From Diprion similis (lineage: Eukaryota; Arthropoda; Insecta; Hymenoptera; Diprionidae), in NCBI RefSeq assembly GCF_021155765.1, contig NC_060110.1:17506001-17570000 (forward strand): a stretch of DNA of 64,000 nt, given 5' to 3'. The notes beneath the pieces were generated by a model. That model did no database searches. It was not told the DNA's origin and was given only the letters and a program-made list of their open reading frames with translations. This document shows, piece after piece, positions 24,201 to 37,945 of the stretch. A program made the translations under genes and the position numbers. Position 1 is the stretch's first letter; each line of letters starts with the position of its first letter.

Positions 24201-26080
24201 CGCGCTCCCAAGAGAACCAACGATAAGTGAAAGTAATCTAGCCTTGACTTGCAACCTTCGGGACAGCACGTCCCCCTTTAAGCAGTGGAACGCTGTTCCT
24301 TCTAATCCGAAATACATTAATTACATCTCATCTCCGGCTACCATCAATCCGATCTCAACGACGAGTACGCGTATCATGAACGATCATCGGTCATGGATTC
24401 TAGGAAGACTAACATCATGGACATGCATGTATGCAAGGCCCAGACACCGTTGTGGTCGCCCTTTTCTGCAGACCGGAAGTCGGCACGTGGAGCCCGGCAC
24501 GTGCTTCACGGAATAAACGGTATAATCGAACGCTGCAACGGATTGCGCGAGGCTCGGTCCGAGTTATGTCTGCAATGCGATAACGTAACGCAGTCTAAGG
24601 ATTGACCGGCCATGTACCGAGAAGACATCTCCGCTGACTGGTACAGTTGCGTAATAGCTGGACGTAGGCACCTGGCTAGAGGATAGCGGTTGTAGGTTCG
24701 ACTTTCCCTTTCTTTACGACTTTATAAACGCTGCTGGTTATTTAGAATCTACAACGTGGACGGTCCGAAAGCTCGTCGAAAGTTCGACTGATCACACGGA
24801 AGTGACTGTTACAGGGGCGTGAGAATCCGACCCTACTTTGCGGTAGTGAGCTAAGCGACCTTGGAGATGTTCGCCGCTGATGACGTTACCGCATCGTCTC
24901 TAGTTCCTCGAAACCTTCATCTCGACTTCTTCTTTCATCCTACCGACTCGAGCGTAGTCACGCGCCTCACATCCTCGTGACCGTGAAAACTAAAATCTGA
25001 ATTTCCAGAACCTTCGAAAGCAAGTAAAATAATTCTCTATAACGAATTCACAACGAGTACTGCAAAGTGTAAATGACAGTTGCGATTATCCAGAATTCCA
25101 GGACTTGAACGCACTCCTGACTTTCAGGGTGTTTGAAAGTTTCGCAAAATTATGATGATACGTAAGAACCATCACCGGTAATAAAGAAAATACATCCCTG
25201 AACACAGAAAACAGCTCCAGAAATATTCAGATACTCCGGATTTCCAGTTGTTGTGGTCACTGATCCGTGCGTCATGCAGATCTCGGATCCTTGGAAATGA
25301 TCCGTTCTATTCCTAGCCAATAATTCCTACTTTCGAACGATAATAATTCTCGCTCCGGCACAGAAGTTGCACGTGGCTTATCCCGAGCGAGGCAGTTTTC
25401 ATTCGTTAGCACCCCGCATGCATGTTACGGAATCGGAAATCACACGCAAAGTCCTCAGAGAGAGTACCTACCTCTCCCTGCAGCTCGGCAAGCTACTTTC
25501 ATATTTTCACTTGCAGGCCGGTCTACCGTACGGGAGAAAGTTTCTGTCTGATGTGTGAACCAGCCTTGATCAGCATCCATTGTCCGGACGTCGATCTTTA
25601 GGAACCGTATCCTACGCCTACTACAAGTTGGTTTCTTTGCCTCTAATGCGTCGTTTCATACTGACCGGCGTTTTAAACCACTACTTTAAAAGTAAGAACG
25701 CGATTGAACGCGTGGCACAAAATTTAGAAGTGTATAGGTATATTGGTGAGCAAAGAGATCACTAACCGGACTAGATTCTATAGATCGATTCAATTGTCTG
25801 ATGTCGGTGATTACATGGTACTGAAATTAGATAATCCGGACAATGAGTAGTTGAAAGAATATTGTCTTCAATAGCCGGTAAATGACGAACCGTGTTTACA
25901 CGCTTCACTTTACAACTACATTCTAGGTGTACACTTGAATTTTATATCGTAAAACGAATGGTGACGAGTTTAATTGGTGAAATAAAATGAGACGACAATG
26001 AGTCGATGTAGAAAAAACTAGGACTCACCGTTGATAGCGAGAAGCAGCAGGAAGACAGGGATGGATTGCAAGGGTCCCAT
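21229..26080 (-). CDS. CPAP3 protein, Obstructor D/E class, minus strand
   Basis: Secreted three-domain chitin-binding protein; the only gene of the cluster on the minus strand. In transcript order the exons are 26080-26029, 23105-22695 and 21536-21229; 256 residues in frame. The signal peptide begins MGPLQSIPVFLLLLAING and is followed by a phase-1 intron of 2.9 kb. The middle exon carries domains 1 and 2 together: DPCQTKARVVSDQQHCDRYW, with a later HRGVTEGCDYPWRANYC block, then HCGWLYGIFGHETSCTRYWT. A phase-1 intron precedes domain 3, which is compact (PLGKSCNRYWQCQGGYPRLQ) and lies entirely in the last exon. The tail of about 45 residues is acidic and Pro-rich (PTPAPTLESEYPVGENGEPE) and ends RTRGRN. 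Unlike its neighbours it has no final intron splitting the last cysteine and no C-E-D-W/Y-Y tail. I recall highly conserved relatives in other insects but cannot settle the D or E label. Confidence 0.87.
23673..23754. repeat. Degenerate tandem duplication in intron 1 of gene 5
   Basis: Two copies of about 37 bases, each ending TTATTCAGTCT and containing a TCCC/TCCCC block and ATTGAAATATA or ATTAAAATGTA, begin at 23673 and 23719. It looks like an old local duplication with no coding potential. Confidence 0.45.
24482..24503. promoter_or_regulatory. Paired GGCACGTG E-boxes in intron 1 of gene 5
   Basis: GGCACGTG occurs at 24482-24489 and again at 24496-24503, 14 bases apart. CACGTG is a bHLH or bHLH-PAS type site. 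The pair sits in a long first intron, a common place for enhancers, but binding is not shown by sequence alone. Confidence 0.3.
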
Positions 26081-26255
26081 TCTGCCGCGAATTCTGTATC
26101 GCAGTTTTGGATATATTATTCGTCGAATTTTAATATCTGTGTATGCTTGAGGTCCCGCAGCAACGTTAATACTATATCAATTCGTACGTACAGAGTTGTA
26201 AACTGGGGAAATGAAAATATCGAATGAAGACGCTCGATGGATGGGTTTTCGTGTT

Positions 26256-26290
26256 GGGACTGGGAGAGTCGTTTGGCTAGTGGTCTTATA
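26256..26290 (-). promoter_or_regulatory. Candidate core promoter of gene 5 (TATA + initiator, minus strand)
   Basis: On the minus strand TATAAG occupies 26290-26285. CCCAGTCCC lies 29 bases downstream with its A at 26261. The 5' leader to the ATG at 26080 would be about 180 bases. The arrangement matches that seen at genes 1 and 7. Confidence 0.5.
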
Positions 26291-29200
26291 TGAACTCCCC
26301 ACTCTCCGCGCGCGGAAGGCCCCACAAACGCTAAAAGACCAGGATAGTACTTCTTCTACCGAAGACTGCTTCAACCGCGTTTAAGCGCGTCCAAGAAACT
26401 CTATTCGTCGGTGGATGAACGGGATAAATTCTGGGACCTGTATCCACTCTACACGGTTTAACTCCTCGGACTTACAGGCTTGCCACGTTATAGATATAAT
26501 CAGGGTGGGGTCTTCGGCCAGGTGCTTAAGGCCTTCACGGTTTCTTGTCCGCCCGGTGAACACGAGCACCGAGCGCATCTCCTCGCTCGGTGAAAATGAA
26601 AACGGATTTAAAAAGCTATCGTTAAGTACGTCGCAATGCCGAGAGGGAAAAGAAACGAAAATTACAATAACACGAATCGAATTAATATAATCGTATTTAT
26701 AGTACCAGAAAAACCGGTCCGGCATGCTATTCTTGTAAAAGTTCATGGTAATGATTATAATAATGAATTCGTATTGTGCGATGATAATAACCATCTTATT
26801 CGACACGTTGGAGCCTATTTACAAATGAAAAAACACCTGAATCACCTTCTCTCACGACAAAAAGCTCGGTGACTTCCGTAAAGGTACAACATCGAGATTT
26901 TCACTTATTGCATTGCCTGTCCAAGATTTTTTCTCCATTTCACTTTTTTGTAAGATTTCATCATTAAGAAATCAAAAAGGCCACCCTGATCGGTGGTTCG
27001 ATTGTAATTAAACAATTTAAACAGATGAGAGATTGAACAAAATTGACGGAAAGCAGTATTTCTGGTACTTGTCTGCTCCTATATGATTCATCGCATACAA
27101 ATGAATCTATGTCTGCACTGGTCACACCGTCACTGCAAGGATACGTGCATTGCCTATCGAATTATTTGCACATAGCTAACCGCAAAACTTGCAGCGAATT
27201 TCCGCCTTCCAGAAGTTTTCGATTCTCAAAATTTTCGCACTTTCGAATATTGCATGTTAATCAGGTATAGGTAGAATTAGAAAGTTATAAAATTATCATG
27301 GGTGCTAATTTGGCAACGAGAAAACAACTGATTAATTATTATTTTACCGATATATAACACTCCAAAGGAAGAAAATGACACGTGGCAAGCGAATTAAAAT
27401 TGCATAGGCACTGTTTATGTTAGTCCATTTGCATTCATTCATTCATATCGTACTCTAACAGCCAACGCCCGCCGAAAGATTGACTATTCCGAATTGGAAA
27501 GTAAGAATGTATTTGAATAAACTGTGTTTCGATGTTTGGATCAAACTTGGAGTTTCATTGAGGTCCACGTATTGCTTTGTACAAAAACCTTCAGCTGGTT
27601 TATAAGGACAATATTACGTAACACAGGCAACATACAACATTCCTGAAACATTACTTAGAACAGAATTATACTTGGCATACCGATCCCATGCACACTTACT
27701 GTAAATATTTTCCTGCTCCTTTCTATTGTTGTCGACAAATTGTATCCACGTTTTTGTCCACGAAATTTTTTTTGCTGGGAAAAACGAACTTATATGAAAC
27801 TCAGTGCAGGTGAAAATACAAAATTTTATGACAACCAACATAAAATTATAATCAAATATCAACAAATGTTTTCGGACTTGTACACTGGTGTGGAAATGAA
27901 AATATTTTGGATGCTGAAGTAAATTTTTGTTAATACAGTTCAATCGTAGGTTGTAATCTTTGAAAACCATATTAGCGCATGCTTTTCCAACGGCTAACAA
28001 GGAAAATTTCAATCAGTCATTTCCCGTAGCCTTAGAAAACTCTCGACTGGTATTCTGTATCACATGACCCATATATTCAGTGACTTTCGACATTCAGAAA
28101 GTGGCTGCAGATTCTCTATTATTTGCACAGTTCTTAGCTCTTTTACCTATGCTCATATATAAATATTACAACTCCTGGTGTTTAACACCTTTCGTGGTTA
28201 TAATAGACTACGAAGCTAATACTAGAGTTTGCGGGTGCGTGATTATTTCGTGGAATACAATTTTTAGTTCAGGGGCGTTCTCGCATAACGCGCAGTGCAA
28301 TATTCTGAAGATATCAACGGAAACGGTAATAGCAACATAAGTATAATCGTAATAAGAATAATAATAATGAATGGTAACATAGCTGAGTTATAATATAAAG
28401 CGCACGTGGTTGCGCATGCATCACGATGCCCGTATGATAAAGAAATTATCTGTATAAGATCAGTGAGAATCATCCCAAGAATTAACTGGTAAATTTAAGA
28501 ATGGAACAATGCTAAGAAGTTGGGAAACTTTCACACGACATGCAAAGCGTGCGTGAAACTGTCCCGTGTCGCCGGGCACACGTGGTTTTATATATGCATC
28601 TTTGAGTTCTTTATTTCAACCGAACTTCCATTCATGGACATTCAGAGTGTTCGAGATTTGTGATATTATACATTCCGTAATAATTGCCCTAGAAAGTTGG
28701 CGAAGCGGCGCCAAGCATTTCGGCAATATTACCCAAGATCAAAGACAGAAAATCCTATTTACACGCATTCTGGTCATTATGCGGCTAATTCCTAAACGGA
28801 ACCGCGTTGATTATGTAAGACTGTTACGGAGAATTAACCTTTCGGATAACATGAAAGTTACACACGCAATTGTTTCTGCGTCGAAAATCATTATATCAGT
28901 GTTTTCTTAGACATGTTCTATCGCCTCTTCGCATTAATCGACTATAACATAATTATTTTCAATTATTTATAGGAAATTGCGTTCAATCAAGCAACGACGC
29001 ACCGTGACGCTGCTTTACAGCTGTACAGAAACGTGAAACCAGTTGCACTGCTTTAAGGCGTCACCATAAATAATCTGTAACTCCTCTTAGGATAAAAAAG
29101 ACTACGCACGCAGAAATGTCTGCAGAATTTAAGCTCCATACTTGCCGACTAAGCACTGTTGCAGATCTCTGTTTATCCGTGCTACGGTAATGATTTAGCT

Positions 29201-32200
29201 TTCTTCTACCCGTGAATTGTTTCTCGCTGAGTTTCACGCTGCTAGTTTAAAATAAAATTATAAAAACTGAACAAAGAATTCTTCCGAAGGATCAGATGAC
29301 CTTGAATTCATCGCTGTCGTTTTATTGCTATGAAATTAGGATTCTAGTTCGATTCTTCGAAAAGTATGTAGAGCATAATATATTCATCTTTTGCTAATCA
29401 CATCCCACGACACGAAAACTTTATGTTGTGTTGGAGAAGAAAGTTTAATTCTATTGTCCAATTGGAAGTTTATCGTTAGTCATGGTTCTTCTAAGGGTTA
29501 CTCGAATCGTGTCAACCCCCCGATCCAATTTTTTGTCATGGCAGTATTTAGAGGCCCACAACTTTTGTAATGTTCATTTTTGTTTCACAAAAATTTAATT
29601 GTAAGTTGTTCAAAGACCAATCAAAGGACTGTGGAAAAATCGATGGTGAAAATATTTTTTGTTTATTTTTCATATCAAGCCCGAAAAAAACCCTGAAATC
29701 CAGACCTCTAGATTAGAATACCCCCTCAAACAATTCCTGAATATTTATTGCAATTGGCAAATTCAAAATGCACGACTAAGAAATCTACTAAAAAAAATTA
29801 GTAAATGCAATTTTTCAATCACGCAGATTAAATGTCCAATAATAAGTGATGTCCACCTAAAGTAAAAGACGTAAACTATTTCTGTTGACGTCATATATGG
29901 CGAGGTAATTCGGGTTCATGAGTCATATTATTAAAACATTTTGTGGTATTTAATTCTACGAAAGTCTCATCGGGTGTAAACTGTTGCACATTCGTGAACT
30001 TGACTCCATTGACCCCGACGTAATAAAGGGAATGCCCAGTAACAGGAAAATTCTTCGGCATCTACCAGGAAGATCTTGAAGGAATTGTTTTCCATAAATC
30101 ATCTGTTGCATAAAAAATTTTGCAGACTTATTTACGTATAAAGAATATACTTCTTCAGCTTCAATCACGTGGGATATTTTCAATCAGTCAACGTACAACA
30201 CTTCTGGTTTGTAATTTTTATGTATGCAGATAAATGACAGACACGGTTTTATCTATCAATCATACGTACGAATATTTATTCGAATTTCAACAGTACATGT
30301 CCTGCGAACCGCTTGGAATATTGACGCATCATCTTCGTTGGATAGCAAACAAGTTTGAACTTGCAGCCCCGAGTCGAATGAATTACTTACTACAGATCCT
30401 TAAAAATAAACGATTTATACTTCGGGGTGTTCGGAGAGTGGACATCGATCATTTGCTTCTGACTGCCGGACAAAACAGAGCAAACAATCGAACAAAATCG
30501 ATTATGTTTTCATAGGTACACGAGATTCGAATGGAATAAAGTAAACCTCAAATGAACCTGATCTAAGTTATAATCAACTTCAATTATTATTCATGTATAT
30601 GTATAGGTATTACGAATATTTACAGTTTCAGTCAAACTACCACATTAGTCGACGGGAATTGCCTTATCTCAAAAAAGATACAGCCAATCATAGTTCGTCT
30701 GTAAACGTTTATACAAGAATTACGTCGACTGACTAATTCATAAGCAAGACAATGAATAATTGATCAACGAATCCGCCCACGTCAAAATACATTTGTACTA
30801 TTATATGTATATACATAAACGTGTGTATATATATTATATATGTTAGTTGTGCGAATGAAACGCGTCGCAAAATCGATCACGTAAAATCACAGTCTATGTA
30901 CGAAGCTTGAAATATAACTGCTAGACAATCTAACAACGTACAACGTGCCGGAGGATACGGATAACTGAAATCACATTCGCTTGAAGAACCGAGAACAGGC
31001 TTGCAAAAAGCTCGGCACCAAGCAGCGATGCTCGCTCGTAGAGCAAAACCAAAACGTGAAGTTAAGATCCGAGTCTTCGCTTTTAAAACTCAAATCCAGC
31101 GTCCGAACGAGCTAAACTTTTCAACCGAATGGTTATCTTATCCTCCATTGCACTTCCAAGGTCAAGTAATGCAACCCACACGAACCGTGTACCCGGTGGT
31201 AGTCTCTCTCAGGTGGGATTCTTCACGTCGTGACGAGTGAAAAGTGCACGGTGTAAATGATCGATGACTAAAGATCTTCTCTCGGCTATCGGATTAATAA
31301 ACGCGCCAATTCATCCCCGGGAGTTGCAAATGATACGCGAGTCTTAATCCGAAAGAAAACGAGACTCGCTTCACAGCAGTGCGGATGCTACCGTCAAGTG
31401 TGGTGCAGGGTCATCGGCGTGAATTTTATTGACCAGCCTTCCCGTGGCCAAGGCGTCCTTCTTTTGCGGGTTCTTACTCATCCGTTTCTCAATTTCTGTT
31501 CTATTTGATTTTTTTCATCCCAGCACCGTCGTTGGTAAAGGTATGTTCGAATGGTCATCTCGCATCTGCCCAACTCGAATATTCGCAAGAACCAGTGATT
31601 CGGAACGCCAAGCACTCGAGGTGTGACGTGTTCGCGATGTGCTCATCGCGTCACCGTTGCAAGAGAATGTGCGCTCAATACCTTAGGTCGCCTCGAACCT
31701 GCATCTGCGTGTTACAGGTTCTCCAGTCATCGCAAGAGGGGGACAATTTAATCTCACCGAGATCATCTAGATTGAGTCGTACAGTCGAGCTAGAAGCTCC
31801 ATACGAGCCTTGGATAAGCATCCGCTTATCCGAGAATTAACTGGTAGTCAAAGACCATCTGGCCTCGAGAGTTGTACCGGGAGAAACGAAGCTGTTGCTT
31901 TTTCGCGGTCCAAATGAAGCAGAAAAGACCCACAATGCAAGGGCGATCCGGGTGGATCCCGAAACCCAAGGTCCCTCATTCCCCCCTCTAGGTGGGGTCA
32001 ATGTAGGGCAAATTCACGATGCCCTTCAGACTCGGAAAGAAAAGAATAGCAGTTGAAGCCGCTTTTGATGCCAGCGGTAGGTCTATGGTGCCTCTAATCC
32101 GACGGGACGTCGTCGTCACGGCGAATGCAGCTTCTTGTAATTATCTTAACCCGCGGCTAAGAATTGTCCCCCAGTGTCATTGAATTCGGGATTTGAGAGC

Positions 32201-35200
32201 CTCTGGAGGAAGGAGTTGTTACGGGTCTGCGAGCAGCTATGACCCGGAGTGCAAGGACCCTCGGACCTTGACTGGCCTGGCTGACTTTTATTTCATTTCA
32301 TTTTCGCGCATTCTTCGGTTTCTTTTTGGTCGGGGTATTTTTCGCCTTCCATTTCTTTTTTTCACCTTTCTTTCCGTTTTTCTTATTTCTCTATTTTCCT
32401 CTTCTCAGCTTCCTCCGTTCTGCAGCCTTCGAGCTTTCTTCTCTCTCTTTTGCTCTCCCCAAAACCCTTTCGCCTTTGAATGAAATTCACTTCATTAGAG
32501 TATTTAGTTTGGTCAGGCAGCTGTGGAGAGGCTTTGTCTCGCCGAATATCTCAGCCTCTTTCGCGCTCTCGACGAAGCTGAAATCCCCACGGTTTGTTTG
32601 CCCATACGCATGCACCACCGCAGAGATTACGCCAAGTGGCTCATCTTGTATTTTCGCTGCCGAATTTATTCACCAATCTACGTATCACACATTGATGCAG
32701 CATTCCCGAAGCAAACATCACTGACGGTGGTCACTCGCCTCGCCAGAAAAGTGCAGGATCTTATATCAGCACGACGCAACGCTGCTGACGCAAATATCAG
32801 CTCACGTCACTTGAACTCTGAAGTATCACATGCACTTTGGTGTTCCGTATGGAATCCGAGCAAGCTGTTCACCCATCAAAACTTCTCGCTCACGGTGCTT
32901 GAAAAAATTAATTAAAAAAAATTTCATGTACGTAAGTTAGTCGACAAATCGTCTGAAGGGTTGCGGTTGGGGCTCTCCAAGATTTTCTTCTTCAACCATA
33001 AAACTGCGGTTAACTCATGGTAAAGAAGCCAGGCCAGGCCAGGCCGGGTACCGAGCCATCGCTATCCGATATCGATGTAAAACATTCGCTCTTACAAGGT
33101 CGCACTGTCATATATGAGGTTTCAATTTCTTGGCTGCAAGTAATTACACGGGAAACCCAACTTCGATGCATCCATTATAGGTGCACTTCATCCCACCACG
33201 TAACGTGTGCGACTATACCGGCGATCTGCAATCATCTCACCACACTGGGGGTCCTCACAAGATATTCAACACAACGATCTTACTTGGATGGTTCCAGGTA
33301 GCCTGTTGGAAGTGATATTAACTGATTTCAAGTAGAACCAGTGACTTAAGTACTATAATAGCCTGAACACATTTCTAGCAGAAACTGTCATTGGATCGAG
33401 AAGTTCTGCCATCAATTGACCAACTTATAGATGGCTGCAGTCTATAGCCTTAAATAAAAGATATGAAAGAATGTATTTTTTAATTATATACCAAGAGCCT
33501 GAAGCTTGAGTATAGAGTCGCTTCAGCCCAAAGCCAATAAAACATCACGGGCGATAAAAACAAACTTTAGATGCTGCACCGCATGCGCAGTATTCTCCGG
33601 ACGTTGGCAATTATCATTAAATTATGGTTTCTAGATTTTCGTGTGCCCTGGAGGAGCTTCAATCTTTCTATAAATTTATGATAAGTATTCGAGGCGAGGA
33701 TGTGAAGATATCAACTACAACGTGGTATTGGATAAGAGATGCGTGACTAAAGCTGATTAATAAGTACAATTCCGGGTGACAAATCTGTTCCTCGAGATCT
33801 TCTCATTGGATATGCAAAGCCCAAGAGACTAGACGATACGGGCTGATTGTTCGATACTTTTTACCGACTCAAACTTCAAGGCGGTTTATTGAACTGCGTG
33901 GGAATCCGCGTAACCGCTCCACCCACCTGCAGGTAGCAACGGATTACCCTCCTCCCCTTGATAGTCCCTTAAGTAGTCCAATTGCAAGTTGATCCGCTGT
34001 GATCGTCACGATGGTATAGGTATCACCTCCGGTCTTGTCTTCACCGTTAATCCGTATCTACATGCGGAGCATGTCCTCGGCCATGTAACCTTGTCCGCTG
34101 CCAAAATGCAGTAACCTCTACGTGGGAGTCCGCGAAGAGCTCAACACTACCTGATTTCTTGTGGGCCACATGCAGTCGCAAAGCTTGGAACACAGAGCAT
34201 GCAACCGACCTTTGTAACCTGTGCAGCTGACTCCGATACTATCTGCAAGAATGCCTAGATATCCGAGTCTCAAATCTAGGTGAGATCCGATCACTAGCTG
34301 ACGTATCGTATGTTTGCAGCTATATACGACGTTACCAGCAATTATTGTAAAACGAGAATCATGTGCCATCATTCGCATGATGGCGTATTACAATGTTCTT
34401 CATACTTCGGCTGAGCTGAGTATACTGATAAGAGGAGACTAATAGCACCAACCATCGGATACTGTAAAGTAAAGAGTATAGCTGGATACTGATTTGAGTC
34501 ATTTAGCGAATATGCGCGAAAAAACGGTAATTCGGTATTTTCGCCAGGTGACGTGAACGCGAAAACTATTTGGGAGAGAAGAACGGGACAGGAATGTGAA
34601 CGCATTGTATTCAGTGACGTTACATAAAATGTAAAGACGTGAATTGGCATTGCGTAAAACGGTACGACGTCGACGACCCGGCAACTCGTGTCTCGAGTGG
34701 CGATTAAGGAAATGGGTATGTGGTACCAAAAAGCTGCGCGCTACGGCAACTTTCAATTCGGCAAAACAAATTTGTAACTGTTCATTTTTATTACACGAAT
34801 AAATCTTTGTCGGCTGAATTGGACAGGCACGTTTGTACGATACGGTAAGTGGTCAGTCGTGTAGACCGGATTCAAATTTATTAAATTTCTCCAAATACCA
34901 GTTTCCCGCTAACATTTCCTCGGCCGTAATCAATCTCCAAAATTAATTGCCCCAAGGACGAAGCCAAGGACCTTCAATTATTCTATCGCACCCGCTGTCC
35001 GTCCGACTCAGCGCCGAGTCCTTTTACTCCTCGAGCTGCATTCCGCTCGAGCCAGATCTGCACCTAGATTCACAGCAGCATTCTCAATCAGAAGGATCGG
35101 ACCCTCGTTGCCCTCAGCGGTCCGAGTTCTGCCGGACAAAACTATTTCTTAGAAGACTGAATATTTATACGACCATCCAAAAGAAAGAAGCGTGACCTCG

Positions 35201-37945
35201 CATCTGCGGAGATGAGGCAGCGGAATGGAAACTGTGAAAAATGATCGTTGCAAAAGTGTTCGTAAGAAATGCCCCTTCGCCCACTTGCCTCTAAATCACA
35301 ATTTTTTGTGCATCTTTTCTCACCCCATTTCTTCTTTATGATATACTGTCAACCCCGAGATGCAAATTCCCAAAACCGTGCTCTATTCATCTTCCACGGG
35401 GGATTTTACGATGCATAAGCACCAGGTCTTTGTTTTTCTCACTATGGTCCCTGGGACTTGAGTTGTTCACCGGGAAAAAGGAGACCGATTTCTTGATGCA
35501 AATTTTAAATCCAACGTTGTACTACTTCGTCGTATATTCTACTACACAATGGACACACAAGTATCCGCTGATAACTAACGTATTCCTTAAAAGCGCATGG
35601 CATAGACCTGCGGAGTCAAGAGTCCTTGGGAATTCATCCATTTCATATTCGTAATCATTTATTTATTGATTCCATCACGTAAGAATGTGTAATTTTATGC
35701 CTGTCAGTGTAATACTTGTTTAACTATAAAAATAAAGACAAATACACACAAGTCAGGCATATTCATTATCACTACAAGATACGGGGTTACTGACATCGCG
35801 TCTCGATCGTGAGCGACAAGATCACTCGAATGCCAAATACATGAAAAGTACCTGCTTGATTTCGTTCGGCAAAGCAAACCTCCAAATGCGATACCTGTGT
35901 ATTACATGAGCGTCAATCGTGGGTACATCAAAACAAAACTCATGTCTGAAGGATAGTTGCTTACTGATTTTTAAAGAAGGATCGACGTTGCGCCCACGGC
36001 CCTGTAGTAGCTTAAATGAATTCCACTCACGATTTTCAATGCAAATACCACAGACCGTAAGAAAATATAATTATTTCTTACACCCGGTGTACAACTGCAC
36101 AGACACCTTCGGCGGTTCGTCACGGTTAAACAAGCCGATGGGTGTATAATTCGAGTTACTACTTCTTTAATTCCGAAAATGACGCACGCTCATAAAAGTT
36201 TATAATTCACCATGAGAATTTCACCAATGTTACAGCAGGCGCTAAAAACTGCAGCGATCGAATTACCAACGAGAATGGTCTGGTTCTAGATACGCCCTGT
36301 AGTTTTACAGTCGAGCGATCCTGATCTCTGTAAAAATCTCACCAGTCTCAGCCTTCAATTCCCTATTTTTTCTTCGTTTTTTGAGTGCTCAGTCGTTGGA
36401 TGGCGCCAAAAGTACGTCTGTGTTACAGAAAATCGAGTCTGAGTGAAAATTCAATTTTCATTATCAGATGCGACCAAGTCGATTCGGCCGCGTTAATTCC
36501 TTCGGTTGGAATGCCTTGAACGGTTCCATCCACCCCGTTCAAATCTCTTTTCGTATTCTCCACAATCCTCATATTAGAATTAGCTACGCATGTTCGCGAG
36601 GATTATCGGAGATCAGGAGTCACGATTTCCTGATGTCCGTCAATATATGCGATCTGTGTAAACGCCAAGCGTTTCGTCGTCTAAAAAATTAATGAAACCA
36701 CGTAACGCCGTAAAAATGAAGAGCCATTGTCTGGCCCTCACGTTTTTATCATTCTATTCACAACCGACCTCGCATCTGAGGGTGTGAAATTGCGTCATTT
36801 ACAATTGATTCCACACAATTTGTTTCACAGCTAACTTCCAGACCCGACAAAGATTACAAAATTTCATTCCATTCCATCTTATTTCGCCAAGTTCTTTCAA
36901 TCAGAATCACTGTCAGCCATCGATCAGCCCTTGATCATCGTCTAATGTCGACAGTTTTTACTCTTACTGTCTAGTTCTCGAACACATAGAAGGATTCCAT
37001 TTAGTTGCCATAACTACTGATTGAATTTCTTTGCCATGCAACTTTGGACGAGAAACGTAAAATTAAAAATAAGAGATCTAATCACTCAATCGCCATCGAG
37101 GTAAAGAAATCGGTGACAAGTGTCAATGAACAAATTCTCAGGCTATTCTTACTCTTTTAATCACCATCGATATCCCATAGAACCTAATGACCTATAGAGA
37201 TTCTTTTCGAATGACAGGGTGATTAGAGAATTAATCGAAAAAAGCTGGGAACCTAGACGAGGCTCTGTATAGCATACCATATATATTCTCAGAACATCGG
37301 ATGCAGATGACCTGTTACATCTAACTCTAAGAATTGATGAGTAGATCTTACAAAAAACACAATGTGTCATTCTGTAACTGTTTCCCTGGGGCGATAATGC
37401 GGTCAGTAAACGTGCAATGACGCAGTGGAATTATTCGAAATACTGGTAATCCACGATTTTCCTGTACGCCTCCAAAAAGCGAGATGTACGAGCGAAGATG
37501 TACAAAAACCAGCCGATAAAGTATGCCGCCTGCGGTGACGTCGAACACCGGTATCAACGACACTCATACACCACACAAGTGCATTGCAGCGCTTATTTGT
37601 CGAAAATCGGAGTCGATCCGAGTGGCAAACGGACGCATCTCCTTTCCTCAAGTGGGCACATTGTGTACATTGCGAATGCTTTTCGCCACTCGAACGTGCA
37701 CTTCCTGCGTTCAGGGGGAGTCCTGCGACCGTCCGAATCTCCGTGGTGGGGGATTGTCCTATGTAAGCCCTGAGCGGAGAGGTCCAGGCCACAGCATCAG
37801 AACTCGAACCCAGGACATCGCAGCTTCGGCAATACGTGTGAAAAATTTTTTGCGAGTAATATTGCACATTCGGCATATCGCAAATTTGCCACGCATTGTG
37901 ATTCGTCGTCTGTATCTTTGGATCGACGCCTTGATACCATTGATC
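26291..37945. other. 11.7-kb region between the divergent genes 5 and 6, no gene recognised
   Basis: I find no exon with family cysteine spacing, no convincing signal peptide followed by a donor, and no RNA gene. The open frames are short and overlap on both strands. It includes a pyrimidine-rich tract at about 32285-32465, an AT-rich tract near 30790-30845, and a 10-base inverted repeat ATCAGGGTGG / CCACCCTGAT at 26498 and 26982. Genes 5 and 6 point away from each other across this region, so shared enhancers are possible but not visible. Confidence 0.4.

Noticed and set aside
24650-24715. tRNA-like B-box (GGTTCGACTTT)
   Set aside because: The flanking bases do not form a T-stem, and no matching acceptor stem or convincing A-box was found.
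32285-32465. Long pyrimidine-rich tract resembling an extended splice-acceptor tract
   Set aside because: No exon with coding character follows it, so it is treated as low-complexity sequence.
37785-37830. tRNA/SINE-like B-box on the minus strand (GGGTTCGAGTTC)
   Set aside because: The T-stem does not pair and no A-box lies at the right distance; the leader of gene 6 is nearby. A genome copy search would be needed to reopen this.
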